Below are positions 62,639 to 64,000 of a DNA stretch of 64,000 bases, in pieces. Origin of the DNA: Flaccisagitta enflata (taxonomy: Eukaryota; Chaetognatha; Sagittoidea; Aphragmophora); the NCBI GenBank assembly GCA_965153355.1, contig OZ231126.1, positions 65,472,001-65,536,000 on the forward strand. The letters are read 5' to 3'. How positions within the stretch are numbered: position 1 is the first letter of the stretch; every line of letters begins with the position of its first letter. The notes under the pieces are model-generated. The model had not been told where the DNA came from. It saw nothing but the letters and a program-made list of their open reading frames with translations, and searched no databases. The translations under genes and the position numbers were made by a program.

Positions 62639-63533
62639 GTATGTCCGTCCGTCTATTAGGTATGTGTGCTTTTGTTTCTTTTGCGTGCCTTTGGCTTTCT
62701 CTTTCTTATTATTCAATGCCGGTGTCTTTTGTTTCTCGCCATTTTTATAATGAACGCTAGATGGGTAACCATATGGTTAGCCTTGTATTTTGTGCCATTT
62801 GTTTTACTACGTAGACGAACATACGTAACTCGTCTTCGTGTCGTCCAATTTTGGATTGATTGTTTTTATTATTTACGGCATTGCTTCCTAGAAGTGATTG
62901 ATTGATTTTTCGTGATTGATTGAATGCGCCCTTAGGTTCACTAATTTCAATAATCTCTCATCTTTTTATCAGATAAACTTATGAACGGACAATTAACGTT
63001 AGTTTGACATCGACAGACTGTGGGTTGAAACCAACGAAAGTGGGCCTAAAAGTAAGTTTTATAGACGCGTCTTTGCTTTTATTAACTTTGTTTTTATCTT
63101 GTCTTCCGGTCTGTTATTTTTGTCTTTTGCTTTTTTGCATTTTTATCGCCGGATTTTAGTATGGTTTTTATCGCTTGCCCGATCAGCTTACTATGGGGAT
63201 GATATGGATGAATTTAATGGGATAGGCCGGGGCAGGGGCAGGTATTATCAGGTGGCATGGGCTCTGAAGAAGATGAACATGTTGTCATGTGCTGTTTCTG
63301 TCCTTTATTGTGTCCTGTCTCGATTTCATGTTATCTTTTGCGTTTGCTGATCACCATTAACGCCCACTTTCCCTTTCATTTTTCCCCCTCTCTTCAGTTG
63401 TTGAAATTTTTATGGAATAAACGAGACGATCGCCTTCCTATTTTCCAATCGGCCAACTTTCTTTCACCACAAGTCGTCAGTCAGATAGACGCTCATAGAC
63501 AGTGCCAGTTGAAACTCGTGGGCGTAAATTATA
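62639..63533 (+). repeat. 3' LTR of BEL/Pao element
   Basis: 895 bp, beginning TGTTAGAAATG and ending GGCGTAAATTATA, followed by the GACAG duplication. Confidence 0.9.
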
Positions 63534-63929
63534 GACAGTATTTTTGTATTCCAGATGTAATTTCCATTCATTTGATAAGTCGCACTGTATATTTTCCTTA
63601 AAAAATAGAAATTTCAATTCTTAAGCTACCGTTAAAGATTAGTAACGGTAGCTTTTTTATTTTTTCATAAAAATATACAGTGCGACCTATCAAATAAAAG
63701 GATTATATCAGAAATTCAAAAATACTATCAAAAAATATTTTCAACTTACCTAGTTAATTCTACATGCAAAATAAGATATAAAACTGTTAATTTTTGATTT
63801 TTTTCAAAAAGTGCCAGATGAAATATTTTTTAATGATCGGATATTGATTCCTGCACCTTAAAACTATACAAAACAATAGAGAAACTTACAGTAATCCAAA
63901 AATCGTCCTGGCGGTTCCTAGGATGCATA

Positions 63930-64000
63930 GTGACCGACGAATGGACCAACAGACGGACAGGCCTTTGGACGGACAAAGCCTCTTATAGAGATGCGTGGAC
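63930..64000 (-). mobile_element. Family G element, cut by the window end
   Basis: GACCGACGAATGGACC, 'gacggacaaagcctcttata' and the first hairpin arm 'gagatgcgtggac'. The TAAAAA end would lie just outside. Confidence 0.6.

Larger units (their letters stand above)
50329..63533 (+). mobile_element. BEL/Pao LTR retrotransposon, 13.2 kb, degraded
   Basis: Two direct LTRs (50329-51231, 62639-63533) begin TGTTAGAAATGTATG and end AAATTATA, flanked by a 5-bp duplication GACAG (50324-50328, 63534-63538). The order gag, protease, RT, RNase H, integrase with a DUF5641-like tail identifies BEL/Pao, as opposed to Gypsy or Copia. A third ORF follows pol. Several frame breaks in gag and pol mean this copy is unlikely to be autonomous as read, though LTR divergence is low. 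Confidence 0.93.
50128..63940. mobile_element. Fold-back element split by the BEL/Pao insertion
   Basis: The left piece (about 50128-50328; 'gcatcctaggaaccgccagg', 'tttcatctggcactttttg', 'gaattaactaggtaagt') recurs inverted at about 63700-63935. Between 63534 and 63700 lies the rest of the left arm, a hairpin centre ('gctaccgttaaagattagta' near 63625) and the start of the right arm. The retrotransposon sits inside the left arm. Both outer ends run into GGACC/GGACGG sequence like family G. Confidence 0.8.

Overview
The window is from an animal (metazoan) nuclear genome. The evidence is intron-bearing homologues of PAR6 and of the TFIIA large subunit, RING/B-box (TRIM37-like) and BTB-BACK proteins, and a BEL/Pao LTR retrotransposon, a class known only from animals. 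The phylum cannot be decided from sequence alone. The DNA is very rich in microsatellites ((GA)n, (TG)n), minisatellites and short inverted-repeat elements.

Layout. 1-9.7 kb: no gene recognised; tandem repeats, hairpin-ended 'family G' elements and a 970-bp inverted-repeat element (H). 9.9-42.6 kb: at least seven protein genes, all on the minus strand. From right to left they are a beta-helix/MYND gene (42.6-39.2), TFIIA alpha/beta (38.6-36.7), a gene with two HMG-like boxes (36.3-34.0), an orphan exon (33.3-32.7), a BTB-BACK gene with two apparent ubiquitin-like folds (32.3-23.8), two tandem TRIM37-like RING/B-box genes (23.6-22.2 and 21.2-20.0), and PAR6 (19.3 to 9.9, C-terminus not found). 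I built the exon joins by hand from GT/AG sites and reading phase. Phase closes in PAR6, TFIIA, the TRIM genes, the double-HMG gene and the MYND gene; the BTB gene has one unresolved phase break.

42.6-50.3 kb: repeats, including a 1.8-kb minisatellite of about 30-bp units and a three-level nest of TA-flanked inverted-repeat elements. 50.3-63.5 kb: a plus-strand BEL/Pao element with two roughly 0.9-kb LTRs and a 5-bp target duplication, inserted in one arm of a fold-back element. Its gag and pol carry several frame breaks. Downstream of pol, where an envelope gene would sit, there is a long third ORF with no envelope-like features.

Most interesting points: (1) a 3.3-kb Mutator-like fold-back element with a 9-bp target duplication sits inside the last coding exon of the BTB gene; (2) the BTB-BACK-UBL-UBL architecture; (3) a protein with two divergent HMG boxes, the second resembling the MATA/SOX type; (4) the third ORF of the BEL/Pao element; (5) 'family G', a repeat with a terminal palindromic hairpin and an internal GTCC microsatellite, present about 15 times here.
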